This document shows, piece after piece, positions 48,748 to 57,094 of a stretch of DNA of 64,000 nucleotides. Origin of the DNA: Sulfurovaceae bacterium (GTDB taxonomy: Bacteria > Campylobacterota > Campylobacteria > Campylobacterales > Sulfurovaceae); contig JAQTLE010000003.1 of the NCBI GenBank assembly GCA_028715055.1, positions 1 through 64,000 of the forward strand, given 5' to 3'. Numbering within the stretch: position 1 is the first letter of the stretch; each line of letters starts with the position of its first letter. The notes beneath the pieces are model-generated. The model saw only the letters and a program-made list of their open reading frames with translations, had not been told where the DNA came from and searched no databases. The translations under genes and the position numbers were made by a program.

Positions 48748-49757
48748 GCTGCCCTCGCATTTTTTAGTACAATTATAAAAATAGGTATCCCAATCAGTGA
48801 AGTAATAATCCCAAGAGGGATCTCTACACTAAATGCAAGACGCGATACAGAATCAGCCAGTAACAAGAATATCGCTCCAACGATTGCCGATAATGGCATC
48901 AGCAATCTATGAGAAGGACCAACTGCCATGCGGATTATGTGAGGGATTATGAGCCCTACCCATCCGATCATTCCTGCCATGACAACTGAAAGCGAGCTTG
49001 CTAAAGTAGCTAAAATGATCGCACTTAAGCGGACTAGAGGTACATTTACGCCAAGGGCTTTTGCTTCTTCGTCGCCAAGACTTAGGAGATCAAAATATTT
49101 AGAAAGCGTAATCATCCCAGCAATGCTTAGCAGCATAGGGATAGAAACCAATAATACTCCGTGCAGATCAGCCATAGTAAGACTCCCCATGAGCCAATAA
49201 ACAATTGCAGGCAAGGTGCTGTATGGATCGGCGATATATTTAATCACAGATAGCAATGCAGTAAATAGCGAACCACTGATAACACCGCCAAGTACCAGCA
49301 TAATTGTTGAGCGTGAATTTGTCACCATGCTGCCAATTAGTACCGCTACCCCGACAGCGACAAATCCGAATATAAATGCCAACATCTGGACGATATACCA
49401 CTGATCACTGATCAGCATACCCAGTGCTGCGCCAAACGAGGCTCCGGCTAATACTCCCAAGATCCCGGGAGACACTAGAGGATTTATAAACATTGCCTGA
49501 AATGCAGTTCCAGAAACTGACAACGATGCACCGATCAAAATCGCAAGCAATACACGCGGCAGCCGTATTTGCAAGATAATATTATCCAGGAGCGTATATG
49601 TATCGTTACTCGCGCCTCCAAAAAGCTTGAAGTCAACATATCCCATAAAAGTATTAAAATTTATCGGATATTGTCCCAAAAGAAGTGATACTACCGTTAT
49701 CAACAGCAGTATCACCATGGCTGTAATTAGAATCCCAAATGTTTTCGTGTGTGTCAT
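48738..49757 (-). CDS. FecCD-like ABC transporter permease
   Basis: 339 residues with about ten membrane helices. Signatures of the BtuC/FecCD family are GQYPINFNTF, LRLPRVLLAILIGASLSVSGTAFQAMFINPLVSPGILGVLAGASFGAALG, and GMIGWVGLIIPHIIRMAVGPSHR. A single permease gene suggests a homodimer, as in BtuC and MolB. It lies 8 bases after the receptor gene and overlaps the ATPase gene. Confidence 0.93.
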   Translation of the reverse strand: MTHTKTFGILITAMVILLLITVVSLLLGQYPINFNTFMGYVDFKLFGGASNDTYTLLDNIILQIRLPRVLLAILIGASLSVSGTAFQAMFINPLVSPGILGVLAGASFGAALGMLISDQWYIVQMLAFIFGFVAVGVAVLIGSMVTNSRSTIMLVLGGVISGSLFTALLSVIKYIADPYSTLPAIVYWLMGSLTMADLHGVLLVSIPMLLSIAGMITLSKYFDLLSLGDEEAKALGVNVPLVRLSAIILATLASSLSVVMAGMIGWVGLIIPHIIRMAVGPSHRLLMPLSAIVGAIFLLLADSVSRLAFSVEIPLGIITSLIGIPIFIIVLKNARAAWN

Positions 49758-49765
49758 TCTATCCC

Positions 49766-52012
49766 TTAGAACTTCACACTAATACTGCCAAAGAGCCCAA
49801 ACGGTGCCCCGGTTTGATACGTACTTGACGTACCGCTTGCTGCTAGGAAGTTATCAGCAGCATTGATCGTTGCTATATATTTGCGGTCTGTAAGATTAGT
49901 AGCTGTGAGCCTAAACACAGCATCTTTTGAGCCGATGAAATTATCCATATTGTATGAAATATCGAAATCTACCAATGTATAACTGCCTATTTTTTGGGTA
50001 TTGGCGACATCCCCCCATCTGCTTGAACTATAACGCACGCTCGGAGTTAGGGTCCAATCTCCTATATGGTAAGATACGGCAGCTTTTGCCATCACTTTTG
50101 GAGCATCAGGAAGCTGTTTGCCGTCAGTTTCTACTGTTGCAGATGAAGAGCTTTGGAAATTTTGAGTAAAGTTATATCTATTATAAGACAAGCCTACTAG
50201 GAAATCTACATTATCGGTTATATTGCCGTATGCAGAAAGCTCAGCCCCATACCCAAGAGCATTTCCTACATTAGCCGGGTAATTGACTAGATATGTCGGG
50301 TCATAAATATTGGCTTGTTTGTTTTTGACAAATGAGACAAAAAGATTTGGGTTGATAGTGATATCGCCGATTTTTCTTTTTACGCCCACATCTATATTGT
50401 CAGAGAGTTCGAGATCAAGTTTGTCCCATAGCTGCTGGAGGGTGACATTTTTGCCTACGAAATTGCTACGATTCTGGATATACGTTGGGAATAGATTCAC
50501 GTCAAATCCATATGTACGTGAATAATCGATATACCCGGTAGTTGACGGATCAAATTCATAGCCAAGATAGAGCGAAGGAATCAGCGTATGAAGTGTTTTA
50601 GCATCTACGCTTGCCCAAGAATCGAGTGTACCATTTGCAATTGCTGTATCATAGTCTAAACTAGTATTTGAAGCAGTATTGCCATTGGTATAGCTATTAA
50701 GGGCTCCAATTTTAAAAGATTGATATTGCAGTCCGGCTACATAATTAAAATCATTTATTTTGCCGCTAACCTCTACAAATGGGGCTTGCAAGATATGATA
50801 GTCATTATCAGCCAATATCGCATAGCCGTCATATACTAGCTGTCCATTAACAACTTTGTATTTTACCTGATCACTAGGAGGTCCGGGAGGTAGTTGCTTG
50901 TGGTACCAGTATCCGATCTTGGCTTTGAGTGCTTCTGAGAAGGTATGGTCATATTCAGCGGTTGTGCCGAAGAGGTCGTGATCTATTCGCCAGTCGATAA
51001 CTCGGTTTGTTCCTGCGGCAGCATTTAGGTTACCGCTTGAATACCAGTAATCCCCTTTATCTTTTTTATAATAAGGTTTTATGGTGATTTTATCATTTGG
51101 TGTCGGTTTATACTCAACTTCTCCCATCACCGCCGTTGTATCAAAGCTTTGCTTGTTCCAATCAAAATAATTTACATCATTATTTGCAGTTGGATGAGTT
51201 TTTGAGAAATCTTTATCGAAATATGTGTCCAGATCTTTTGCCTCTGCATATGAGAGGTTATAATAGTTGTGATGGTCATCTGAATTATGAATAGCAAATA
51301 ATTGGGCTTTTAATTTATCATTTGGTTCATAATTTAAACCCACCATTTCATTTGTTCGTTTCAAATCCCCTTCGCCTTTGGTTTTATCGTTTGATAGATA
51401 AGAAAAAGAACCAAACCCGCTCACATCTCCGACTTTTCCTGAATCTACTCGTATAAACGTTCGCTTGAAGTCATCGCTCCCAAAACCTTGAGAAAATGTG
51501 GTACCAAAATTTTGGCTTGGATCTAAAAGATTTATATCCACTTTGCCGATCAAGCTAGAAAAACCTAAGTTTTTATCAGCCGGCACATATCCCTTGAACA
51601 GATCAATAGAAGCTATATTTTCCATATCTATCATCTCTTTGCCGCCTCCCGGGTTGCTCGAGATAGGCATGCCGTCTACCATAAATACTCCGCCTGGGCC
51701 TGACTGTGATTTTCCACGTATGCGGATAGGATCATGATAGGAAGGCTCATTTGATCCGGCTTGATCAACCGGTGTAAAGTTCACAGACGGGGAGTATTGT
51801 ATGACAGAATACGGATTCATATTGGCTTGTGTGCTTAGTGTCTCTATGCTCTTTGGGGTAAATTTTTGTTTGCCTTCGGTCGTATTTGCATCATCAATAA
51901 ATTGACGGCTATTATTAAATGTGTCGGTTACGGCAATTTCGCCCAGCTCGATAGTGTTGGCGAAAAGTATGGTCGAAGCGGCGATCGACATCATTGGTAT
52001 TAACAGTTTCAT
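49766..52012 (-). CDS. TonB-dependent outer membrane receptor (first of two)
   Basis: 748 residues with a Sec signal (MKLLIPMMSIAASTILFANT), a TonB-box-like GEIAVTDTF, and a plug with RIRGKSQSGPGGVFMVDGMPISSNPGGGKEMIDMENIASIDLFKG. The barrel ends in GLFGSISVKF with the aromatic C-terminal residue. The plug seems to be of a diverged type with a Gly-rich loop (GPGG). The ATG overlaps the stop of the binding protein gene before it by one base, so receptor and binding protein are coupled. Confidence 0.9.
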   Translation of the reverse strand: MKLLIPMMSIAASTILFANTIELGEIAVTDTFNNSRQFIDDANTTEGKQKFTPKSIETLSTQANMNPYSVIQYSPSVNFTPVDQAGSNEPSYHDPIRIRGKSQSGPGGVFMVDGMPISSNPGGGKEMIDMENIASIDLFKGYVPADKNLGFSSLIGKVDINLLDPSQNFGTTFSQGFGSDDFKRTFIRVDSGKVGDVSGFGSFSYLSNDKTKGEGDLKRTNEMVGLNYEPNDKLKAQLFAIHNSDDHHNYYNLSYAEAKDLDTYFDKDFSKTHPTANNDVNYFDWNKQSFDTTAVMGEVEYKPTPNDKITIKPYYKKDKGDYWYSSGNLNAAAGTNRVIDWRIDHDLFGTTAEYDHTFSEALKAKIGYWYHKQLPPGPPSDQVKYKVVNGQLVYDGYAILADNDYHILQAPFVEVSGKINDFNYVAGLQYQSFKIGALNSYTNGNTASNTSLDYDTAIANGTLDSWASVDAKTLHTLIPSLYLGYEFDPSTTGYIDYSRTYGFDVNLFPTYIQNRSNFVGKNVTLQQLWDKLDLELSDNIDVGVKRKIGDITINPNLFVSFVKNKQANIYDPTYLVNYPANVGNALGYGAELSAYGNITDNVDFLVGLSYNRYNFTQNFQSSSSATVETDGKQLPDAPKVMAKAAVSYHIGDWTLTPSVRYSSSRWGDVANTQKIGSYTLVDFDISYNMDNFIGSKDAVFRLTATNLTDRKYIATINAADNFLAASGTSSTYQTGAPFGLFGSISVKF

Positions 52013-53031
52013 TATTTGTCTCCTAGTATGTTTTTGGTTTGTTGATCGGTGAGTTTGACATGTAAGAAAATGTCATAGAACTCTTTTGTGCGTTTGTTCA
52101 TATCAATTTTGTAGGTTTGCGGATGAAGTATCTTGGTAAGCCATTGTATGCCAAGCACTCTCATGAATGATGGCGGCCGGTCGATCCAATTGAATGGCTG
52201 CACAGGAACCAAATAGATGCGGCCGTTTTTGACAGCTTTTAAATTTTTCCACATAGGGTCATCTTTTATATCGTTATAAACTATAGGAGTTTGCACGAAA
52301 ATGACATCAGGGTTATAATTCAGCAAAGTTTCAAATGAAATTTTTTCAAGTCCTATAAGATTGTTTTGCTGACATTTGTGTACATTTGTGCCGCCGGCAA
52401 AGTTTATTGCCTCTACGTGAAATGATTTATCACATTCAGTAGATAGTCCATCCAGCCCTTCTGCGTAATAATAGTTTGTAGGTTTTGTTTTCGAAACATT
52501 TGTCTTAACCTCATTGATTATATTTTGTGAATATTTGGCTAGCGCCTCACCTCGCTCGTTTTCTCCTATAGCATTTCCGGCAATCCTAAAGGCTGTCGGC
52601 ATATCTGTAATTTCACGAAAAGGTATCATCAATGTAGGTATATTTGTCTTTAGCATCTCTTTTTTGATAGCTTGAACCATCATATCATCTTGCCAAATGA
52701 GTACAAGTTCGGGTTTATATTTCATTAAAGTTTCCAGGTTAATGCCCTGCCCTCCTCCGTGAAATGAACCGATAACCGGCAAGGAAAGAAACTTTTTGTT
52801 TAGTAATTTTCCATCTGCTCCGTTTTGTGCATTTTTGGCTGCGAAATTAAGCCCTGTCATTTTGTCAGGATTTATCGCATAAAGCAAATAGTTCATCGGA
52901 GGTGATGAGCCAAAAACTCTAGTTACATTGTCAGGTACTATTATATTTTTGCCTTCCGCATCTGTGATAGTTTTTGCGTTAAGCATAATGCCTGTGAGCA
53001 ATATAATTAGTATACGTAATAGTATGTGCAT
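52012..53031 (-). CDS. FecB-like ABC substrate-binding protein (first of two)
   Basis: 339 residues, Sec signal (about 1-19). The fold matches the protein at 46985 along its length, including RVFGSSPPMNYLLYAINPDKM, TPTLMIPFREI-like segments and RPPSFMRVLGIQWLTK. Cys200, His205 and Cys220 (GLSTECDKSFH...NVHKC) keep the same C-x4-H-x14-C spacing, so the pair arose by duplication or two-step recruitment. It is coupled to the receptor gene, and lies 9 bases after tonB. Ligand unknown. Confidence 0.87.
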   Translation of the reverse strand: MHILLRILIILLTGIMLNAKTITDAEGKNIIVPDNVTRVFGSSPPMNYLLYAINPDKMTGLNFAAKNAQNGADGKLLNKKFLSLPVIGSFHGGGQGINLETLMKYKPELVLIWQDDMMVQAIKKEMLKTNIPTLMIPFREITDMPTAFRIAGNAIGENERGEALAKYSQNIINEVKTNVSKTKPTNYYYAEGLDGLSTECDKSFHVEAINFAGGTNVHKCQQNNLIGLEKISFETLLNYNPDVIFVQTPIVYNDIKDDPMWKNLKAVKNGRIYLVPVQPFNWIDRPPSFMRVLGIQWLTKILHPQTYKIDMNKRTKEFYDIFLHVKLTDQQTKNILGDK

Positions 53032-53040
53032 GTTTGTTCC

Positions 53041-53778
53041 TTATGATTTTTTTAATGAGAATGCGATTGGGATACTCAATTCAAAAGTCTTTCCGAGTGC
53101 CGGATAACGACCGCTTAGGCTGAGAATTGTTTGAATCGCTTTTGTATCGAGCATATCGCTGCCGCTAGTTGATTTGACTTTTGCAGTTTCAACTGTACCG
53201 TCTGGATTTAGGATGAAAAAAGCCAAAACCTCTCCTTCAAGCCGTAATTTACGAGCTATCGCCGGATAAGTAATGGCATTTTCGATCATGGCTCGAATAC
53301 GCCCAAGCAATGCATCTTCGATTTCTTTACTAGAATTTGTGTTTTTTGATGGTTCATTTTCGTTTTTATTTGAAACACTCAAATGAGCTAAATCATCCGG
53401 AGATTGGTCTGAAATAGAAGATACAGCAGAGGATATGGCTGGAGGCGTGAACCTCTCAGGGGATACCGAAGGGGAAAGTAACGGTATCCCCTGAGGGGTC
53501 GTTGGTTGCAAGATTTTATTTTGCGCTTTGGTTGTTTGCATCGGCGGTTGTACAATATGTTCAATATCGTTGGAAACAGGAGCAAATTCCGACAAAGAAA
53601 TAGTTATTCTTCCTTCGGACTTTGGTAATAGAATGGGATGGCTCGTTGTGCAATACAGCCCAGCACCTACGAATGCAGCATAAATTGCAAGCGATGCAAA
53701 AAATGATTGGATGTTTCTCATAAAAGATTCATCGTTTTGCAGTTTTTCAAATGTAATGATTTGATCTAGAGGAATCAT
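53041..53778 (-). CDS. tonB: TonB energy-transducing protein
   Basis: 245 residues from the ATG at 53778, which overlaps the haemoglobin stop (ATGA) and follows GGGGAAAAGA. One membrane helix (about 22-42), a Pro/Ser/Gln-rich periplasmic stretch, and the TonB C-terminal domain (about 160-245) with YPAIARKLRLEGEVLAFFILNPDGTVETAKVKSTSGSDMLDTKAI. No exbB or exbD is present in the window, so this TonB must use ExbBD encoded elsewhere. It is a dedicated partner for the two receptors. Confidence 0.88.
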   Translation of the reverse strand: MIPLDQIITFEKLQNDESFMRNIQSFFASLAIYAAFVGAGLYCTTSHPILLPKSEGRITISLSEFAPVSNDIEHIVQPPMQTTKAQNKILQPTTPQGIPLLSPSVSPERFTPPAISSAVSSISDQSPDDLAHLSVSNKNENEPSKNTNSSKEIEDALLGRIRAMIENAITYPAIARKLRLEGEVLAFFILNPDGTVETAKVKSTSGSDMLDTKAIQTILSLSGRYPALGKTFELSIPIAFSLKKS

Positions 53779-54335
53779 TCTTTTCCCCAAAAAGCAGCAT
53801 ACGGATATCTATCAATAGGCATCATTGTTGTTCGACGATTTATCATGCGCATCGATAACGGTTCTATCCAATTCCAAAATTCTTCTATAAGTTCTTCGGG
53901 CATTTGTAGATCATTGATCGTTTTTTTGTACATCATTAGCCATATTTCACGTCCTTTTTCATCAACAGTAAAAGGCAAATGACGTCTTCTTAGGGCCGGA
54001 TGACCATGTATAGGGGAATATGCTTTATCACCGCCCAATGCTTCTATAAAGAAATCGGCAGTTTTTTCGGTCGCAAATATAAATGCGTCATTATCGGCAG
54101 GAAAAAGATTGCCTATGGAACTCTTTCTCAGTAAATTGTGATGATGATGTACCATAGCACGAATATTTGCTTCACCCCATTGTTTATAAAGAGCATTTGT
54201 AGGGAATGGCACTTCGGGGCATATGAAGTCGATTTTCGGTTCAGCTAAAAAAATCATTTCTCCGGCGGTATGAAAAGGTTTCGTGCCACAAGCACTAAAT
54301 GAAGTTATATTTTGTCCGTTAGAAGTTATGAACAT
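53775..54335 (-). CDS. Truncated-haemoglobin-like protein (group II type)
   Basis: 186 residues. The globin core begins near residue 50; the proximal-haem signature is HGHPALRRRHLPF with His119, and IWLMMYKKT follows, as in truncated haemoglobins (usually 120-135 aa). The first ~50 residues are an extra N-terminal part with two Cys. MVHHHHN near 61-67 is a run of His. It is the first gene of the operon behind the sigma-54 promoter. Oxygen supply or redox sensing for the monooxygenase and uptake system is inference. The start follows AAAGGA. Confidence 0.8.
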   Translation of the reverse strand: MFITSNGQNITSFSACGTKPFHTAGEMIFLAEPKIDFICPEVPFPTNALYKQWGEANIRAMVHHHHNLLRKSSIGNLFPADNDAFIFATEKTADFFIEALGGDKAYSPIHGHPALRRRHLPFTVDEKGREIWLMMYKKTINDLQMPEELIEEFWNWIEPLSMRMINRRTTMMPIDRYPYAAFWGKE

Positions 54336-54346
54336 CGATTTGATTC

Positions 54347-54370
54347 CTTTGTATATTTATTTATATAACG
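54347..54370 (-). promoter_or_regulatory. ModE-like operator near the start of the TonB operon
   Basis: On the minus strand: CGTTATAT, eight bases, ATACAAAG. Six of eight arm positions pair, in the same 24-base geometry and the same place (over the expected start) as the site before modA. Confidence 0.5.
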
Positions 54371-54382
54371 CGTAAAACAAGG

Positions 54383-54400
54383 AATGCAAAAACTATTCCA
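54383..54400 (-). promoter_or_regulatory. Sigma-54 promoter of the haemoglobin-TonB operon
   Basis: On the minus strand: TGGAAT, five bases, TTGCAT, with GG-N10-GC spacing. It matches the mod promoter at 15 of 18 positions and is 48 bases from its start codon, against 41 for mod. Confidence 0.75.
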
Positions 54401-54405
54401 CAGGG

Positions 54406-54439
54406 ATATGCGTTATATTTATTTTTAAATAACGCATAT
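54406..54439. promoter_or_regulatory. Perfect ModE-like inverted repeat upstream of the TonB operon
   Basis: ATATGCGTTAT (54406-54416) and ATAACGCATAT (54429-54439) form perfect 11-base arms around a 12-base spacer. The inner 24 bases start CGTTATATT and end AAATAACG, the same length and arms as I recall for the E. coli modA ModE operator. It is just upstream of the -24 element. Confidence 0.7.
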
Positions 54440-54454
54440 TAAAGTAATTTGGCT

Positions 54455-54496
54455 TAAATAATCATTTATTATTAGTCTAAATAATCATTTATTATT
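54455..54496. promoter_or_regulatory. Two identical 19-base direct repeats, candidate enhancer or Fur site
   Basis: TAAATAATCATTTATTATT occurs at 54455-54473 and again at 54478-54496, with starts 23 bases apart (about two helical turns). The units lie about 56-97 bases upstream of the -24 element, where sigma-54 activators usually bind. The unit also resembles a Fur box. The remainder of this 324-base gap is AT-rich without a gene. Confidence 0.5.
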
Positions 54497-54659
54497 TGTT
54501 TGCTTTTTCATATTTTTATAAATTAAGAAAATACGGCTAAAAACTTATTATTTATATAAAAAAAGATATTTTATTATTTGATTTATTTGTCAATATTATA
54601 AAATAAATTGTTATTGTATGTCGAGAAACAAATGCTATTTTTTAAAGCTATAAGAGTTT

Positions 54660-55595
54660 TTATTTTTGCATTTTAGTATACAGATCTGCCAAGCACGCTA
54701 CAAAATCCGGATGAGCGTTTGGTGCTTTAGCCACTCGGTAATCTGCTATGCCGATCTCGCTGGCTAGATGCCTATATTCAATATCCAGCTCAAATTCTGT
54801 CTCAGAATTATCCAAAGTGAATGCTATCGGAACGACAACAACTTTTTTGTTATTAAACTCTCGCAGTTTCTCATCCATATACGGCCGCAGCCATTCCACA
54901 GGCCCAAGGCGAGATTGATATGCCAGATGTGACGCGGCAAAATTCAAACCATTATTTATGAGAGCTTTTTCGACACTTTCTACAGTTTCTATGATGTGTT
55001 TCTGATACAGATCACCCTTATCGATTATCTTTTGAGGCAGTCCATGAGCTGAAAATAACAACTCAAATTCTCCGGCTTCGTTATTTTGTAGAGCCTCTTT
55101 TATTCTTGACACGACAGACTTAATATAAAGCGGATGAGTATGATAGTTCGATATAGTCTTGATTTTATTAGTTAGTCCAAGCTTGCCTGATGCCTTATAT
55201 AAGTCATCAAGACTAGACAGTGTTGTGGTGCTAGAGTGCTGAGGATAAAGAGGTATGGCGTAAATCTCATCTATATTTTGCAGTTTTTCAAGCACTTCCA
55301 TCGCAAACGGCGGTGTGTATCTCATAACGGCATAAATATTTGCATCGACTTCTTTTGACAATGTTTCGATAAGCTCTTGCGTGTATTTTACAATCGGAGA
55401 TTTACCGTTCAGTTTTGAATAGTTGCTTTTTGCTTCTTCTTCTCTTTTCCAAATAATTAGTTTTGAAATCAGCCACCTAATAGGTTTTGGAGCAGATATG
55501 ATGCGATGGTCATTGAACATATTGTTTAGAAATATTTTGACTTCGTCTAGATCGTTCGGTCCACCCATATTAAGGAGCAGTATAGCTTTTTTCAT
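54660..55595 (-). CDS. hemH: Ferrochelatase
   Basis: 311 residues. MKKAILLLNMGGPNDLDEV opens the protein, the catalytic His is in LLFSAHGLPQKI, and the acidic metal-side residue is in DNSETEFELDIEY. HemH inserts Fe2+ into protoporphyrin IX, the last step of protohaem synthesis. It precedes the haemoglobin-TonB operon on the same strand, but 324 bases with a separate promoter lie between, so co-transcription is unlikely. Confidence 0.95.
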   Translation of the reverse strand: MKKAILLLNMGGPNDLDEVKIFLNNMFNDHRIISAPKPIRWLISKLIIWKREEEAKSNYSKLNGKSPIVKYTQELIETLSKEVDANIYAVMRYTPPFAMEVLEKLQNIDEIYAIPLYPQHSSTTTLSSLDDLYKASGKLGLTNKIKTISNYHTHPLYIKSVVSRIKEALQNNEAGEFELLFSAHGLPQKIIDKGDLYQKHIIETVESVEKALINNGLNFAASHLAYQSRLGPVEWLRPYMDEKLREFNNKKVVVVPIAFTLDNSETEFELDIEYRHLASEIGIADYRVAKAPNAHPDFVACLADLYTKMQK

Positions 55596-55783
55596 AATAA
55601 TGCCTTGGTTTGTAGAAATACGCCAAATTTTCTACTATTTTTCTTTAGAAATATTAACATAAGATAGCAACAAATCACTTGTGATAATATACGGTAAAAC
55701 AATTCAAATTATTTTTTAACCATCTTTTGGCTAAAATCACGCAATTACTATAATTAAAATATCAAACCCTCAAAAGGAAAAAA

Positions 55784-57076
55784 GTGAAAGTAACAATAAA
55801 CAAAATAGACGACGCAAATGTATTAATGAGCGCAACGATCCTTCAAGCAGATATAGATAAGCACATCGACAGTATTGCAGCACAAGCTGGCAAAAGCATG
55901 AAAGTAGACGGTTTCCGCAAAGGAAAGGTACCTGCTCATGCAGTCAAAAAATTACATGGTGATAAAATAGCTCATGATGCTGAAGCAGAAGCAGTAAAAG
56001 CTCTTTTAGACGAAGGAAGCAAAGAAGCAAAACTAAATCCAAGCGACATCATAGGCCAGCCTTTTTTCAAAAAATATGAGAAAAACGATAAAGGTATTGA
56101 TGTAGAAGTAGAAGTTTCTTTGAGACCTATGATAGATTTGGGTGATTATTCAGATGTTGCACCAAAATTTGAAAAACCTGAAATCAGTGAAAGCTTAATA
56201 AATGAAAGATTAGACGGACTAGTAGCCGCTCAAGCTCCATATGAAAAGATCAAAAAAGCAAGAGCTCTTAAAAAAGATGATATGTCGGTAATAGATTTTG
56301 CAGGAAGTATTGACGGCGTACCTTTTGATGGCGGCAAAGCAGAGAAATTTTCATTAAAAGTCGGTTCTGGACAATTCATTCCCGGTTTTGAAGATCAAAT
56401 GATAGGTATGAAAGCCGGCGAGACAAAGACTATTAAAGTAACATTCCCGGAAAACTACGGCGCTGCAAATCTAGCAGGCAAAGATGCAGATTTTGAAGTT
56501 ACTTTGCACGAAATTCAAGAAAAGGCTGTTCCGACTCTTGATGATGAATTGGCAGCAAAACTTCTTCATGGAGTAGAGGGCGCAAACGTTGACATGCTAA
56601 AAGAAAGAATCAAAGAGCAGCTTCAAAGAGAAGAGATATCAAAGATTTATAATGACGAGTTGAAACCAAAATTGATAGATGCTTTGGTAGCTAAATATGA
56701 CTTTGCGTTGCCAAATAATATCGTAGAGCAAGAAGTTGATGTTAAAATCAATCAAAAAGCCGGGGCTATGAGCGCTGAAGAGCTCGAGGGTTATAAAAAT
56801 AATCCTGAAAAAGTCGATGTTCTTAGAGATGAAGTTAGAGACGAAGCCAAAATGAGCGTAAAAGCTACATTTATAGTAGATGCGCTCGCCCGTGCAGAAA
56901 AAATCAGTGTCGATGACCAAGAAGTTTCTCAAGCTATTTATTATGAGGCTATAATGTCAGGGCAAGATCCACAAAAAGTAATGGAATATTACAGCAAAAA
57001 CAATCTTCTTCCTGCTATTAAAATGGGAATTATAGAAGACAAACTATTCTCAAAACTTTTGGGTCTTGAAGATTAA
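55784..57076 (+). CDS. tig: Trigger factor
   Basis: 430 residues from a GTG preceded by AAAAGGAAAAAA. The N-terminal ribosome-binding signature is FRKGKVPAHAVKK, the FKBP-type domain spans about 150-240 (DFAGSIDGVPFDGGKAEKFSLKVGSGQFIPGFEDQMIGMKAGE), and a helical C-terminal chaperone domain follows. It binds nascent chains at the exit tunnel. It is first in tig-clpP-def. Confidence 0.96.
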   Translation: MKVTINKIDDANVLMSATILQADIDKHIDSIAAQAGKSMKVDGFRKGKVPAHAVKKLHGDKIAHDAEAEAVKALLDEGSKEAKLNPSDIIGQPFFKKYEKNDKGIDVEVEVSLRPMIDLGDYSDVAPKFEKPEISESLINERLDGLVAAQAPYEKIKKARALKKDDMSVIDFAGSIDGVPFDGGKAEKFSLKVGSGQFIPGFEDQMIGMKAGETKTIKVTFPENYGAANLAGKDADFEVTLHEIQEKAVPTLDDELAAKLLHGVEGANVDMLKERIKEQLQREEISKIYNDELKPKLIDALVAKYDFALPNNIVEQEVDVKINQKAGAMSAEELEGYKNNPEKVDVLRDEVRDEAKMSVKATFIVDALARAEKISVDDQEVSQAIYYEAIMSGQDPQKVMEYYSKNNLLPAIKMGIIEDKLFSKLLGLED

Positions 57077-57094
57077 TATACACAAAGGTAGAAA

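Noticed and set aside
54615-54630. TGT-N10-ACA, the NifA enhancer pattern, upstream of the TonB operon
   Set aside because: It lies about 216 bases upstream of the -24 element, farther than usual. Only six bases are specified, so a chance match in this gap is not unlikely, and none is found before modA.
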